Part shown: one piece after another, positions 8,343 to 17,955 of the stretch
How positions within the stretch are numbered: the first letter of the stretch is position 1
Layout of the letters: every line of letters begins with the position of its first letter
Translations under genes and position numbers: made by a program
Assembly: GCF_024637875.1 (NCBI RefSeq)
Contig: NZ_CP102451.1
Span: forward strand, 561,001-625,000
Direction of reading: 5' to 3'
DNA: 64,000 nt
From: Vagococcus luciliae
GTDB lineage: Bacteria > Bacillota > Bacilli > Lactobacillales > Vagococcaceae
Notes under the pieces: model-generated
What the model was told of the DNA's origin: nothing
Seen by the model: the letters and a program-made list of their open reading frames with translations, nothing else
Database searches by the model: none

Positions 8343-9039
8343 TGTGTTAGAAAGTCCGTTTTTATGGATTAGTTTGACGGTAGGGCTATACTTGCTAGCA
8401 GGAAAATTAAAAGAAAAGTGGCCGAAAAATCCATTATTTACACCATTAGTATTTGCGATTGTTGCGCTTATTTTAATACTCGTTTTTATGGATATTCCAC
8501 TAGATACTTATAAAAAAGGTGGACAGTTTTTAAGCCTCTTTGTCACACCGGCAACAGTGGCTTTAGCCATTAAATTAGAACAAAATTTCGTGTATTTGAA
8601 AAAATATTATCCAGCGATTTTAACCGGGATTTTTAGCGGTGTTATTTTTCACACTGTGATGATTTATGCGTTTAGTTTATTATTTGGATTTGAACAAGAG
8701 ATGGGCGCAACATTGATACCAAAATCTATTACGACAGCGATTGCCGTTGGTGTATCGGATTCATTAGGGGGCATTGTCTCATTAACGGTTGCGGTAGTGG
8801 TATTTACAGGGGTTATTGGAGCGATGATGGGACCAACGATTTTTAAATGGTTTAATATCACGGATCCAGTGGCACAAGGCGTCGCATTAGGAAGTTCGTC
8901 TCATGCGATGGGAACAGCAAAAGCAATTGAACTGGGAGAGGTTCAAGGTGCAATGTCAGGCCTGTCAATCGTGGTAACAGGGTTAACGGTTGTAGTATTA
9001 GTACCATTTACCGTACCAATCACCAATATTTTATTTTAA
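8332..9039 (+). CDS. lrgB: LrgB/CidB family membrane protein
   Basis: The start is the ATG at 8332, six bases after gaggtgg, inside the end of the preceding gene (11-base overlap); it gives 235 residues, normal for LrgB. Several hydrophobic helices are visible, with the conserved segments PKSITTAIAVGVSDSLGG and GSSSHAMGTAKA. With the CidA/LrgA partner it forms a two-component membrane system implicated in pyruvate passage and in control of autolysis. Confidence 0.93.
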   Translation: MLSNVLESPFLWISLTVGLYLLAGKLKEKWPKNPLFTPLVFAIVALILILVFMDIPLDTYKKGGQFLSLFVTPATVALAIKLEQNFVYLKKYYPAILTGIFSGVIFHTVMIYAFSLLFGFEQEMGATLIPKSITTAIAVGVSDSLGGIVSLTVAVVVFTGVIGAMMGPTIFKWFNITDPVAQGVALGSSSHAMGTAKAIELGEVQGAMSGLSIVVTGLTVVVLVPFTVPITNILF

Positions 9040-9092
9040 TTAGGTAACAACACTTAAAAAAACAAAAAAACTTTTAAAAAGGATGAAAAAAC

Positions 9093-10205
9093 ATGACAGA
9101 ACAACAAACATATAACGCACCAACAATTGAGCAAGAAATTGACGTAATTAGTACGTATAGATTAGAAGAAGCAGCAAGTAAAGTCGTTCCTAAAGGTGGA
9201 TTTGACTACATTTCAGGTGGTTCAGGAAAAGAATTTACGCTACAACGTAATGACGAAGCATGGTTAAGTAAAGGGATTTTACCTCGCGTTTTAGCTGACG
9301 TAGAAAATCCAGATACCTCAACAAAAATTTTCGAACATGACTTGAAAGTACCATTTATTATGGCTCCGATTGCAGCTCACGGATTAGCTCACGCAACAAA
9401 AGAAGCTGGAACTGCTAAAGGAATTTCAGAATTTGGTGGCACCATTATGTCAATTAGTGCTTATTCTGGTGCAACATTTGAAGAAATCGACGCTGGTTTA
9501 AATGGCAATCCTCGTTGGTTCCAAATTTATATGAGTAAAGACGAAGAGATGAATAAAAACATCTTGGATGAAGCAAAGGCAGATGGGGCAACAGCTATTA
9601 TTTTAACAGCAGATGCAACGCTAAGTGGTAACCGTGAACGCGACTTAGAAAATAAATTTGTTTACCCATTTGGTATGCCAATTGTTTCTCGATACTTAAC
9701 AGGTTCTGGAGAAAACATGTCATTAAATAATATTTATGCTCAATCTAAACAAAAAATTGAACCAGCAGACGTGAAATTTATTGCTGAGTACTCTGGTTTA
9801 CCTGTTTTTGTTAAGGGAGTGCAAACACCAGAAGATGCTGTATTAGCGATTGGTGCAGGAGCAGCAGGTATTTGGGTATCAAATCATGGTGGACGTCAAT
9901 TAGATAATGCACCAGGATCGTTTGAAGTGTTAGCTGAAATTTCAGAAGCTGTAGCAGGGCGTGTTCCAATTGTCTTTGATAGTGGTGTTCGTCGTGGAGA
10001 ACATATCTTTAAAGCACTAGCAAGTGGAGCAGATATTATTGCTTTAGGTCGTCCAGTATTATTCGGACTTGCTTTAGGTGGATGGAAAGGTGTTAAATCT
10101 GTCTTAGAATACTTTGAAACAGACTTAAAACGTGTGATGCAATTAGCAGGAACACAAACGATTGAAGATGTAAAACATGCACGATTATATGATATGAAAA
10201 AGTAG
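9093..10205 (+). CDS. lctO: L-lactate oxidase (FMN-dependent)
   Basis: It oxidises L-lactate with O2 to pyruvate and H2O2. Numbering agrees with the Aerococcus viridans enzyme: Tyr146 (RWFQIYMS), Asp174 (LTADAT), Arg181, and the catalytic His265 and Arg268 in [13 protein letters not shown]. Ala95 in APIAAHG is the position that separates oxidase from monooxygenase behaviour. The FMN phosphate site [19 protein letters not shown] is intact, and 370 residues is the usual length. Placement directly behind cidA-lrgB links lactate oxidation to pyruvate movement. It will be a peroxide source in aerobic cells. Confidence 0.96.
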   Translation: MTEQQTYNAPTIEQEIDVISTYRLEEAASKVVPKGGFDYISGGSGKEFTLQRNDEAWLSKGILPRVLADVENPDTSTKIFEHDLKVPFIMAPIAAHGLAHATKEAGTAKGISEFGGTIMSISAYSGATFEEIDAGLNGNPRWFQIYMSKDEEMNKNILDEAKADGATAIILTADATLSGNRERDLENKFVYPFGMPIVSRYLTGSGENMSLNNIYAQSKQKIEPADVKFIAEYSGLPVFVKGVQTPEDAVLAIGAGAAGIWVSNHGGRQLDNAPGSFEVLAEISEAVAGRVPIVFDSGVRRGEHIFKALASGADIIALGRPVLFGLALGGWKGVKSVLEYFETDLKRVMQLAGTQTIEDVKHARLYDMKK

Positions 10206-10217
10206 TATAGGCACTTT

Positions 10218-10256
10218 AAACCATCTAACTAAGTTATATTAGGTAGGTGGTTTTTT
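10218..10256 (+). terminator. Terminator of cidA-lrgB-lox
   Basis: A 15-bp stem with one mismatch and one G-U pair (10218-10232 with 10239-10253) runs into a T tract. Confidence 0.85.
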
Positions 10257-10366
10257 ATTATTAACATTTTATTTAGGTAGGTGTACTTCAGTATAATGAT
10301 AAGAGCTATTACTTTCATTCTTATGGTGTATTTATCTAGTGTAAATTAGGAAGGGAGTTTTCTGCT

Positions 10367-10395
10367 TTGCGTCTTTTTGTCATTATTAGTATAAT
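10367..10395 (+). promoter_or_regulatory. Promoter of the dihydrouridine synthase gene
   Basis: TTGCGT (10367-10372), a 17-base spacer and TATAAT (10390-10395) lie 42 bases before the start codon. Confidence 0.7.
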
Positions 10396-10437
10396 ACCAA
10401 GTGACTTAGTAAAAGGATTTAGAACGGAGAAACTTAT

Positions 10438-11403
10438 ATGACAACCAACTTTTGGCAAGAATTACCGAAGCCATTTTTTATTTTAGCACCAATGGAAGAC
10501 GTGACGGATGTAGTATTTCGTCATGTCGTGAAAGAGGCAGGCGCACCAGATGTATTTTTTACAGAATTTACTAATTCTGATAGTTTTTGTCATCCAGATG
10601 GTAAAGAAAGTGTTCAAGGAAGATTGTTCTTTGAAGAAGATGAGCAACCTATCGTGGCACATATCTGGGGAGATAACCCTGTGTATTTTAGACAGATGAG
10701 TAAAGAATTAAAAGAGATGGGATTTAAAGGCATTGATATTAATATGGGATGTCCGGTTCCTAATGTGGCGACACGAGGGAAAGGCAGTGGATTAATTTTA
10801 CGTCCAGATGTAGCAGCAGAATTAATCGCCGCAGCAAAAGAAGGTGGACTACCAGTTAGTGTGAAAACACGTATTGGGTATCACTCACAAGATGAGATGA
10901 TAGATTGGCTGACACATATTTTAAAACAAGATATAGCGAACTTGTCGATTCATTTAAGAACTCGAGATGAAATGAGTAAAGTACCCGCTAAGTGGGAATT
11001 AATTCCAGAAATATTGGCATTAAGAGATGAGATAGCACCTAATACACTCATTACTATTAATGGAGATGTGCTTGATCGACAGATGGGACTTGAATTAGTA
11101 GAAAAATATGGTGTGGATGGTGTCATGATAGGAAGAGGGATATTCAAAAATCCCTATGCCTTTGAGAAAGAACCTAAAAATCATTCAACAGAAGACTTAT
11201 TAGGGCTATTGAGACTTCAATTAGATTTACAAGATGAGTATGCTAAACAAGTGCCACGTTCCATTGTTGGTTTGCACCGATTTTTTAAAATTTATGTTAA
11301 AGGCTTTCCAGGGGCGAGTGACCTGCGTGTTAGTTTGATGAATACCAAATCAACTGATGAGGTACGAGCCTTATTAGATGATTTTTTTCAAACAGGTAAC
11401 TAA
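10438..11403 (+). CDS. tRNA-dihydrouridine synthase (Dus family)
   Basis: This FMN enzyme reduces specific uridines in tRNA D-loops using NADPH. The 321-residue TIM-barrel protein begins with [13 protein letters not shown], has the catalytic Cys105 in [16 protein letters not shown] and the Lys/Arg phosphate site in VKTRIGYH, and ends with the helical C-terminal domain ([20 protein letters not shown]). Which D-loop position it modifies cannot be read from the sequence; it is not the nifR3/DusB type that often sits near lysS. It is monocistronic, with its own promoter and terminator. Confidence 0.93.
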   Translation: MTTNFWQELPKPFFILAPMEDVTDVVFRHVVKEAGAPDVFFTEFTNSDSFCHPDGKESVQGRLFFEEDEQPIVAHIWGDNPVYFRQMSKELKEMGFKGIDINMGCPVPNVATRGKGSGLILRPDVAAELIAAAKEGGLPVSVKTRIGYHSQDEMIDWLTHILKQDIANLSIHLRTRDEMSKVPAKWELIPEILALRDEIAPNTLITINGDVLDRQMGLELVEKYGVDGVMIGRGIFKNPYAFEKEPKNHSTEDLLGLLRLQLDLQDEYAKQVPRSIVGLHRFFKIYVKGFPGASDLRVSLMNTKSTDEVRALLDDFFQTGN

Positions 11404-11412
11404 ATAATCGCT

Positions 11413-11455
11413 AAAAGACATTGTTTCTTAACTTTAAGAAGCAATGTCTTTTTTA
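11413..11455 (+). terminator. Terminator after dus
   Basis: A long stem (aaaagacattg then ttctt, 11413-11429, pairing with 11436-11452) is followed by T residues. Confidence 0.88.
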
Positions 11456-11493
11456 AGTGTTTAAGTTGTTTAGAAAAAAAGAAAAGTGTTTAA
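11455..11493 (+). promoter_or_regulatory. Candidate upstream activating sequence of the PTS operon
   Basis: AAGTGTTTAA occurs at 11455-11464 and again at 11484-11493, 29 bases apart and 60-95 bases upstream of the sigma-54 promoter. That is the position expected for binding of a LevR-class activator. Confidence 0.45.
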
Positions 11494-11549
11494 ACAGTAT
11501 AATTTACCTAAAAACCTTTTGTAACCGTATTCTATGGCTTTGAAAAAGT

Positions 11550-11565
11550 TGGCATCATACTTGCT
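11550..11565 (+). promoter_or_regulatory. Sigma-54 (-24/-12) promoter of the mannose-class PTS operon
   Basis: ttGGcatcatacttGCt has GG at 11551-11552 and GC at 11563-11564 with exactly ten bases between, matching the sigma-54 consensus TGGCAC-N5-TTGC. No sigma-70 boxes are seen. The operon is followed by a sigma-54 activator gene, which supports the call. Transcription would start near 11575, only a few bases before the ribosome site. Confidence 0.85.
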
Positions 11566-11591
11566 TATATAAAAGTGAAGAGGTGAAAAGA

Positions 11592-12008
11592 ATGGAGAGA
11601 AGTTATTTAATTGCAACGCATGGCAAGTTTGCTAGTGGGTTACAAAACTCGTTGAACATCTTAACAGGTAGTGGAGACAACGTCCAAGTAATAGATGCTT
11701 ATGTTACGGATGATGATTACACACCAAATGTTCAACAATTTATTCAAGAGGTTAGTGAAGATGGTCAGGGGATTGTATTCACAGATTTGTACGGTGGAAG
11801 TGTGAATCAAAAAATTGCAGCAGAGATTATGACATCAGGGAAAGACAACATTATATTAGTATCAAATTCAAATTTAGCTATTATTTTATCGATTATGTTT
11901 CATGAAAATACTGGTGTGTTGTCAAAAGAAGATATACTGGCTGTAATTCAAGAATCACAGGTTCAACTGGTTCCAACCACAATAGAAGAAGAGGACGATA
12001 TTTTTTAG
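11592..12008 (+). CDS. PTS mannose/fructose/sorbose family, EIIA component
   Basis: A 138-residue cytosolic phosphocarrier. His10 in IATHGKFASGL is the site phosphorylated by HPr, and FTDLYGGSVNQ is the family core. The ATG at 11592 with gaggtg upstream is preferred over a GTG nine bases earlier. The acidic C-terminus (EEEDDIF) is followed after 11 bases by the IIB gene. IIA and IIB are separate genes here, unlike the fused IIAB of the main glucose/mannose PTS (mpt/man) of many lactic acid bacteria, so another hexose, fructose or sorbose is possible. Confidence 0.93.
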   Translation: MERSYLIATHGKFASGLQNSLNILTGSGDNVQVIDAYVTDDDYTPNVQQFIQEVSEDGQGIVFTDLYGGSVNQKIAAEIMTSGKDNIILVSNSNLAIILSIMFHENTGVLSKEDILAVIQESQVQLVPTTIEEEDDIF

Positions 12009-12019
12009 GAGGAGAAAAA

Positions 12020-12517
12020 ATGATTACACAAATTAGAGTAGATGACCGATTAATCCATGGGCAGGTAGCTGTTGTATGGACAAAAGAATTAAATGCCCCA
12101 CTTTTAGTTGTGGCAAATGATGATGCGGCAAAAAATCAAGTGATGCAAATGACATTAAAAATGGCTGTACCAAATGGGATGAAGTTGTTAGTTCGTTCAG
12201 TAGATGATGCGATTGAATTATTTAATGATCCTCGTGGGAAAGATAAACGCATGTTTGTGATTGTAAACTGTGTGTCTGATGCGAATAAAATTGCGCAACA
12301 CGTCGATGCTGTTGAAACAGTGAATGTGGCAAATGCAGGTCGTTTTGATAAGTCAGATCCAAAAGACAAAACAACGATTTTTCCAAGCGTGTTACTTAAT
12401 CCAGATGAGTTAACGGCTGCCAAAGAATTATCAGAATTAGAACGTGTGGATAGCTACAATCAAGTTTTACCAACTAATCCAAAATTAGAATTGAAAAAAG
12501 CATTGAAAAATGTTTAA
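12020..12517 (+). CDS. PTS mannose/fructose/sorbose family, EIIB component
   Basis: A 165-residue phosphocarrier that passes phosphate from EIIA to the incoming sugar. The phospho-site is His13 in DDRLIHGQVAVVW, which is the mannose-class signature. The C-terminal part (VLPTNPKLELKKAL) is typical. A good aggagga site precedes the start, and the gene lies in the IIA-IIB-IIC-IID order usual for the family. Confidence 0.94.
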   Translation: MITQIRVDDRLIHGQVAVVWTKELNAPLLVVANDDAAKNQVMQMTLKMAVPNGMKLLVRSVDDAIELFNDPRGKDKRMFVIVNCVSDANKIAQHVDAVETVNVANAGRFDKSDPKDKTTIFPSVLLNPDELTAAKELSELERVDSYNQVLPTNPKLELKKALKNV

Positions 12518-12529
12518 GGGGGATAAAAA

Positions 12530-13339
12530 ATGTTAATGCATGCACTTATGGCAGGACTTAGTGTGTTTATCTGTTTTGCTGGTAACTATTTAACAGGTCA
12601 AAGTATGTTGGAACGTCCGTTAGTTGTGGGTCTTGTGACAGGACTATTGATGGGGGATTTAAAAACAGGTGTCTTGATGGGAGCAGCACTTGAAGCAGTG
12701 TTTATGGGAAATGTGAATATTGGTGGTGTGATTTCTGCTGAACCAGTGACAGCGACAACTCTTGCGACAACATTCGCGATTATTGCTAACGTTGAGCAAA
12801 AAGCGGCGATTACATTAGCGATTCCAATTGGGATGTTAGCAGCATTTGTCGTGATGTTCTTGAAAAATGTCTTGATGAATATTTTTGCACCAATGTTGGA
12901 TCGTGTTGCACGTGAAAATAATCAACGAAAAATTGTCGCACTTCATTATGGGACATGGATTTTCTATTACTTTATTATTGCCGCGATTTCATTTGTTGGG
13001 GTTTTACTTGGAAGTGAACCTGTTGCCGTTATGGTAAATAACATTCCACAAAATGTGATGAATGGATTGAGTGCGGCAGGTGGCTTATTACCAGCTGTTG
13101 GGTTTGCAATGTTGATGAAATTACTTTGGGATAATAAATTAGCAGTATTTTACTTATTAGGGTTTATTTTAACAGCTTACTTGAAACTACCAGCTGTTGC
13201 AGTCGCGGCAATTGGTGTGGTTATTTGCGTGATGATGGTTCAAAGAGATGTACAAATGATGAATTTACCAACCACACAAGGAAAAGTTGCCAGTGGTGAA
13301 ATGAGTAAAGAAGAGGAAGAGGAGGACTTTTTCGCATGA
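12530..13339 (+). CDS. PTS mannose/fructose/sorbose family, EIIC component
   Basis: A 269-residue integral membrane protein and, with EIID, the sugar channel. Hydrophobic helices fill the chain. GNVNIGGVISAEPVTATTLATT is the segment expected in family IIC proteins, and LVVGLVTGLLMGDLKTGVLMGAALEAVFMG precedes it. The C-terminus ends in a run of Glu (KEEEEED) and overlaps the next start by four bases (ATGA), so IIC and IID are translationally coupled. Confidence 0.94.
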   Translation: MLMHALMAGLSVFICFAGNYLTGQSMLERPLVVGLVTGLLMGDLKTGVLMGAALEAVFMGNVNIGGVISAEPVTATTLATTFAIIANVEQKAAITLAIPIGMLAAFVVMFLKNVLMNIFAPMLDRVARENNQRKIVALHYGTWIFYYFIIAAISFVGVLLGSEPVAVMVNNIPQNVMNGLSAAGGLLPAVGFAMLMKLLWDNKLAVFYLLGFILTAYLKLPAVAVAAIGVVICVMMVQRDVQMMNLPTTQGKVASGEMSKEEEEEDFFA

Positions 13340-14160
13340 AACTAAAACAAGATATGTCAGTTGAAGATAAAAAAATGATGCGCTCAGTCTTTTGGCGCTC
13401 ATGGACAATGAATGCCAGTCGTACAGGAGCAACACAATATCATGCGTTAGGTGTTATTTATACCTTACTTCCTGTGATTAATCGTTACTACAAAACAGAT
13501 GAAGAACGTGCCGACGCGATTGTTCGTCATACCACATGGTTTAATGCTACTATGCATATTAATAACTTTATTATGGGTCTTGTTACCTCAATGGAAAAAC
13601 AAAATAGTGAAGATGAGAATTTTGATGCAAGCTCAATCACCGCAGTTAAAGCATCATTGATGGGACCGTTGTCAGGCATTGGGGATTCATTCTTCTGGGG
13701 GATTTTACGTGTTATTGCTGCTAGTATTGGTATTTCAATTGCAAGTACTGGATCAGTGATGGGAGCTATCGTTTTCTTAGCACTTTATAATATTCCAGCT
13801 TTTATTATTCATTATTATGCTCTTTATACAGGCTATTCAGTTGGGGCGAACTTTATTCAAAAACTATATGAAAGTGGCGGTATGAAAATACTGACTAAAG
13901 CATCTAGTATGGTTGGGTTACTGATGATGGGAAGTATGACTGCTTCGACTGTAAAATTCAAAACGATTTTAGAAGTAACAGTCAGTGGTTCTGATCCAAT
14001 TAAAATTCAAGATTATTTAGATCAATTATTTGTTGGGATTGTGCCGTTAACTGTGACATTGATTACGTTCTGGTTATTACGTAAAAAAGTAAATATCAAT
14101 GTTGTGATGTTTGGCATTATGATTTTAGGGATTATTTTAGGGTTACTTGGTATTTGTTAA
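13336..14160 (+). CDS. PTS mannose/fructose/sorbose family, EIID component
   Basis: The 274-residue partner of EIIC. The N-terminal half is amphipathic and cytosolic (FWRSWTMNASRTGATQY, then FNATMHINNFIMGLVTSME). The central GPLSGIGDSFFWG loop is the family signature. The C-terminal half has hydrophobic helices and ends without a tail. Mannose-class IID is unique to this PTS group and is a docking site for some bacteriocins. It is the last gene of the sigma-54 operon. Confidence 0.95.
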   Translation: MKLKQDMSVEDKKMMRSVFWRSWTMNASRTGATQYHALGVIYTLLPVINRYYKTDEERADAIVRHTTWFNATMHINNFIMGLVTSMEKQNSEDENFDASSITAVKASLMGPLSGIGDSFFWGILRVIAASIGISIASTGSVMGAIVFLALYNIPAFIIHYYALYTGYSVGANFIQKLYESGGMKILTKASSMVGLLMMGSMTASTVKFKTILEVTVSGSDPIKIQDYLDQLFVGIVPLTVTLITFWLLRKKVNINVVMFGIMILGIILGLLGIC

Positions 14161-14284
14161 TCAATTTATTACACAATACATAGGATTTTGGTAATAAATC
14201 ATGATACATTAATCAGGTAAACTATGCTAAAATTTAACAAGAAAAGTAACTATGTGTCGTTATATTATCGGTATGTAAGAGTGA

Positions 14285-14316
14285 AACGCATGGGCAATAC
14301 GTGCCATGCGTTTTTT
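14285..14316 (+). terminator. Terminator of the PTS operon
   Basis: aacgcatgg (14285-14293) pairs with ccatgcgtt (14304-14312), with T residues following. It separates the operon from its regulator gene. Confidence 0.85.
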
Positions 14317-14338
14317 AGTATGTAGGGGGATTGGTAGA

Positions 14339-16846
14339 ATGAAGGAGTCGACTAGAAGACATTTGCTTCAAGGTATAGGGGAAGAACAAGTTGGGATTAC
14401 GACAACTGAATTAGCTAAAAAAATTGGGTTAAGTCGCTCAGTCACGAGTTTATATTTAAATGAGTTAGCCAAAGATAAAGAGGTTATTAAAAGTGAAACA
14501 TATCCAATCGTTTGGCGACTAACTAGTCACGAGTACCATACGTCACAAGATGTGTTTGAACAATTTATCGGCAGTAGTGGCAGTGCCAAATCTATGATAA
14601 AAACCTGTAAAGCTGCGATGTCTTATCCACCAAAAGGACTACCTGTTTTAATTCATGGGAATAGTGGCGTGGGAAAAACTTATTTAGCCCACTTAATTTT
14701 TGATTACCTTAATCAACAACAGGCGAATTGCTCAGATAATATCGTAGTATTTAACTGTGCGGATTACGCGAATAATCCTGAATTGTTGTCTTCAACATTA
14801 TTTGGTCATAAAAAAGGGGCTTATACAGGTGCTGACAAAGATAAAAAAGGGTTACTTAGTAAAGCGGACAACGGTATTTTATTTTTAGATGAAGTCCATC
14901 GTTTGTCATATGAAAATCAAGAGAAACTATTTCAGTTTATGGATTCAGGTCAGTTTCGTTTAATCGGAGAAGAAGATAAAGTAGAAACAGCTAACGTTCG
15001 CTTGATTTTTGCGACAACAGAAGACCCTAAAGAGGTATTATTACCAACCTTTTTACGTCGTATTTCAGCTGTATTGGAGTTAGCAGATTATCATCTACGG
15101 CCATTACAAGAGCGAGAGACGATTTTAAGAGTCTTGTTTTTAAAAGAAGCGAAACTGTTGAAAAAGGACATGATGATTGATCGTTTGATTTTTGATCGCT
15201 TTTTACATGAAAAAATGTCAGGAAACATTGGGCAATTAGCCAACAAGGTCAAGTTATATTGTGCTGATGCTCTTCACTATCAAGAAGATAAAGACGTGTT
15301 ATATATAGGGGACAACCATAATGATGTGGTGAAAGTGATTTATGATGAACCACTTAATCAACTAGTGGATGTGTCAAAAGAGATGCTAGAAAAACTAAAT
15401 GTGCTACTTCATTCCACGAGTGATGTATTGGAGTTACGAGAAACGCTACTGGGTTTTCCGCTATCCAAAGATGATTTTGGTGGAGAAACCTATGTTTTAA
15501 AACAAATTAGAGAAAAAATACTTGCTAATACTAAACAAATAATGGGTAAAGTAGATAGTGTGACACCTTATCTTGAAAAACTCACAACATACCTATTATT
15601 AAAAGATTGTGTTAAGTTTGATCATCAACCAATAAAACAAATGATTATTATGGACTATCCACGTACGGCACTTTTTGCAAAAAAAATTACGTCTAAATTA
15701 CCGGTTGAATATAAGAAAGAAGCTCGTTTTCTATTGAGTCTATTTTTAATTGGATCCATCAAAGAGCAAATTGCCTATCATGCTCTTCTTGTAGCACATG
15801 GGGATACAACAGCGAGTAGCATTCAAGCTGTATCTAATCAACTTTGTGGAAATTATGTGTTTGATGCAATCAATATGCCGTTAGACGCGTCAATTAAAGA
15901 TATTGTCTTAGAAGTAAAGGCTTGGTTAGCTGAACGTGATACATCTGAGGGTGTGATTATGTTGGTTGATATGGGATCCTTGGTTCACTTTTATAAAAGC
16001 TTAAAACCAGAGATTATGGGAGAGTTACTGGTGGTGAATAATTTGACGACATCATTTGCTTTGGAAATAGGACAACAGTTGTTAAATCATCACACATTTT
16101 ATGATATCACAAAAAATATTAAGCAGAAATTTATTACGGATATTCAGTATTTTGAGGGATTTTCAAATGATCGCAATGTCATTATTTCGAGTATTTTAGG
16201 TTATGATATTGCTAAAAAATTAAAAAAGTTATTTGAACCATTTATTAATCCAGAAATCAAAATGATTGTGATGCATTTTAATGAGCTACTTGATATTTTA
16301 GACCGTGAAAATTCAGATAAGGGCTATCTGGATACAACAGAATTAATTATGACCACGTCTTATTTGGATAATAAAACTGATGTGTCTTCTGTTAATCTAC
16401 TAGATATATTAGATGAGGATACGGAACATCAAGCGATGAAATATACGTTTCGTAATACAATCCATGAAAAATATATGCCCGATTTAACGAATAAATGTAT
16501 TTATTTCTTTTCTAAAGAAGGTTTATCTGAAAAATTAAATTTCCTAAACCCAGAAATTATTATCAAACAAGTTGAATTGATTATTGAAAAATGTGAACGT
16601 CGATTTGGCATAAAGTTTAATGTAAAAGTAAAATTTAATCTAACGATGCATTTAGCATTGATGATTGAACGAACCATTTTGGGTTCAGTTGATTATCCTG
16701 TTCCAACAGATTTATCGCAGTTAAAAATAAATGATAACTATTTTTATGGTAATATAAAAGACTTATTATCCTCTATTGAAGATTTTTATCGCATTAGTAT
16801 TTCTGATTGGGAATTATATGTCTTACACGAAATTATTGCCAGTTAA
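14339..16846 (+). CDS. LevR/ManR-family sigma-54-dependent activator with PTS regulation domains
   Basis: An 835-residue activator for sigma-54 RNA polymerase. In order: winged helix-turn-helix (about 1-60), AAA+ ATPase with Walker A GNSGVGKT (107-114), the sigma-54-contacting loop GAYTGA (160-165) and Walker B LFLDEV (181-186), a first PRD-like region, an EIIA-Man-like domain with candidate phospho-His487 in VAHGDTTASS, then a C-terminal PRD with a His in MHLALMIER. In LevR-type proteins phosphorylation by HPr and by EIIB of the controlled PTS sets activity. The start at 14339 has aggggga upstream; the longer frame would begin inside the terminator. Its obvious target is the sigma-54 promoter at 11550. 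Confidence 0.94.
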   Translation: MKESTRRHLLQGIGEEQVGITTTELAKKIGLSRSVTSLYLNELAKDKEVIKSETYPIVWRLTSHEYHTSQDVFEQFIGSSGSAKSMIKTCKAAMSYPPKGLPVLIHGNSGVGKTYLAHLIFDYLNQQQANCSDNIVVFNCADYANNPELLSSTLFGHKKGAYTGADKDKKGLLSKADNGILFLDEVHRLSYENQEKLFQFMDSGQFRLIGEEDKVETANVRLIFATTEDPKEVLLPTFLRRISAVLELADYHLRPLQERETILRVLFLKEAKLLKKDMMIDRLIFDRFLHEKMSGNIGQLANKVKLYCADALHYQEDKDVLYIGDNHNDVVKVIYDEPLNQLVDVSKEMLEKLNVLLHSTSDVLELRETLLGFPLSKDDFGGETYVLKQIREKILANTKQIMGKVDSVTPYLEKLTTYLLLKDCVKFDHQPIKQMIIMDYPRTALFAKKITSKLPVEYKKEARFLLSLFLIGSIKEQIAYHALLVAHGDTTASSIQAVSNQLCGNYVFDAINMPLDASIKDIVLEVKAWLAERDTSEGVIMLVDMGSLVHFYKSLKPEIMGELLVVNNLTTSFALEIGQQLLNHHTFYDITKNIKQKFITDIQYFEGFSNDRNVIISSILGYDIAKKLKKLFEPFINPEIKMIVMHFNELLDILDRENSDKGYLDTTELIMTTSYLDNKTDVSSVNLLDILDEDTEHQAMKYTFRNTIHEKYMPDLTNKCIYFFSKEGLSEKLNFLNPEIIIKQVELIIEKCERRFGIKFNVKVKFNLTMHLALMIERTILGSVDYPVPTDLSQLKINDNYFYGNIKDLLSSIEDFYRISISDWELYVLHEIIAS

Positions 16847-17000
16847 TCAGTTTTTAAGTGTAATATTTATATATTATTTGTTTTTTTGATGTTTATCATT
16901 TAACAAAAATACTTTTTTTATGCTAATATTCTAATTGTAGTTATATTAAAACAATGAGTGTATTTTTTACTAACGTTGGTTTAGAAAAGGAGAGATATCA

Positions 17001-17864
17001 TTGGAACATAAATTAAGAACACCTAAAGAAGATTATCATCAAAAAGACAGTAATGAATTCATGTCAACAGAAGTGTTGGTTGAAGATCCTAATTACTTGT
17101 CAGCGAATAAGTTAAAAGGTAAAAAAGCTATTGTTACAGGTGGAGACAGTGGGATTGGAGCAGCTGTTGTTATAGCGTATGCACATGAAGGGGCAGATAT
17201 CGGAATTGTCTACCATGAAAATGATGCTGATGCGTTACAAGTAAAACAACGCGCAGAAGAATTAGGTGCAACTGTTTATCTTTACAAGGGAGACGTTGGA
17301 CATGAACATGTTGTAAAAGAAGCCGTTGATTACTTTATTGATAAGTTTAAATCAATTGATATACTAGTTAATAATGTTGCTGAACAGCATGAACGTGATA
17401 GTATCGTTGATATTACAGAAACCGAAGTTCAACGTGAATTTGCGACAAATATTTATAGTTTTATGTATTTTACAAAATACCTTTTCCCATATTTTAATGA
17501 GGGAGCAGCTATTATAAATAACGCGTCTGTCAATGCTTATCGTGGACATCCTTATTTATTGACTTATTCAACAACTAAAAGTGCCGTTGTAGGATATACT
17601 CGTTCATTATCAGTGCGTGAAGAGTTTATTAAGAAAAAAATCCGTGTAAATTGCGTAGCGCCAGGTCCAATTTGGACACCTCTTATCCCCTCTACAATGA
17701 AGGGGATGACTCATGAAAAATTTGGGTTAGATACACCGATGAAACGTTGTGGTGAAGCTTATGAGGTAGCACCTAGTTTTGTCTTTTTAGCTTCAAACCA
17801 AGATAGTAGTTACATGAGTGGTCAATGTTTACATGTTAATGGTGGAGCAGTATTAAACGGTTAA
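17001..17864 (+). CDS. Short-chain dehydrogenase/reductase of the general-stress type (YdaD/YhdF-like)
   Basis: A 287-residue SDR with an N-terminal extension (EDYHQKDSNEF) before the Rossmann start. The NAD(P) loop is TGGDSGIGAA (about residues 50-58), NNVAEQ replaces the usual NNAG, and the catalytic Tyr-x3-Lys is in LTYSTTKSAV. The C-terminal GQCLHVNGG is typical. B. subtilis relatives (YdaD, YhdF, YhxC) include general stress proteins of unknown substrate, often labelled glucose dehydrogenase-like. The start is TTG with aaaggagag upstream. It stands alone. Confidence 0.88.
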   Translation: MEHKLRTPKEDYHQKDSNEFMSTEVLVEDPNYLSANKLKGKKAIVTGGDSGIGAAVVIAYAHEGADIGIVYHENDADALQVKQRAEELGATVYLYKGDVGHEHVVKEAVDYFIDKFKSIDILVNNVAEQHERDSIVDITETEVQREFATNIYSFMYFTKYLFPYFNEGAAIINNASVNAYRGHPYLLTYSTTKSAVVGYTRSLSVREEFIKKKIRVNCVAPGPIWTPLIPSTMKGMTHEKFGLDTPMKRCGEAYEVAPSFVFLASNQDSSYMSGQCLHVNGGAVLNG

Positions 17865-17871
17865 AAAAGTA

Positions 17872-17911
17872 CCCCTCAGAATGTGTGGAAAATGCATTCT
17901 GAGGGGTTTTT
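17872..17911. terminator. Bidirectional terminator, SDR / mntH
   Basis: A perfect 12-bp stem cccctcagaatg (17872-17883) and cattctgagggg (17895-17906) has A residues before and T residues after, between convergent genes. Confidence 0.92.
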
Positions 17912-17955
17912 ATTTATGACTTGGAAGAGATCTCTTTTAAATTAATTGGTATTTA

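Noticed and set aside
11592-14160. Assigning the PTS specifically to mannose or glucose
   Set aside because: Separate IIA and IIB and lack of catabolic genes leave mannose, fructose, sorbose and others open.
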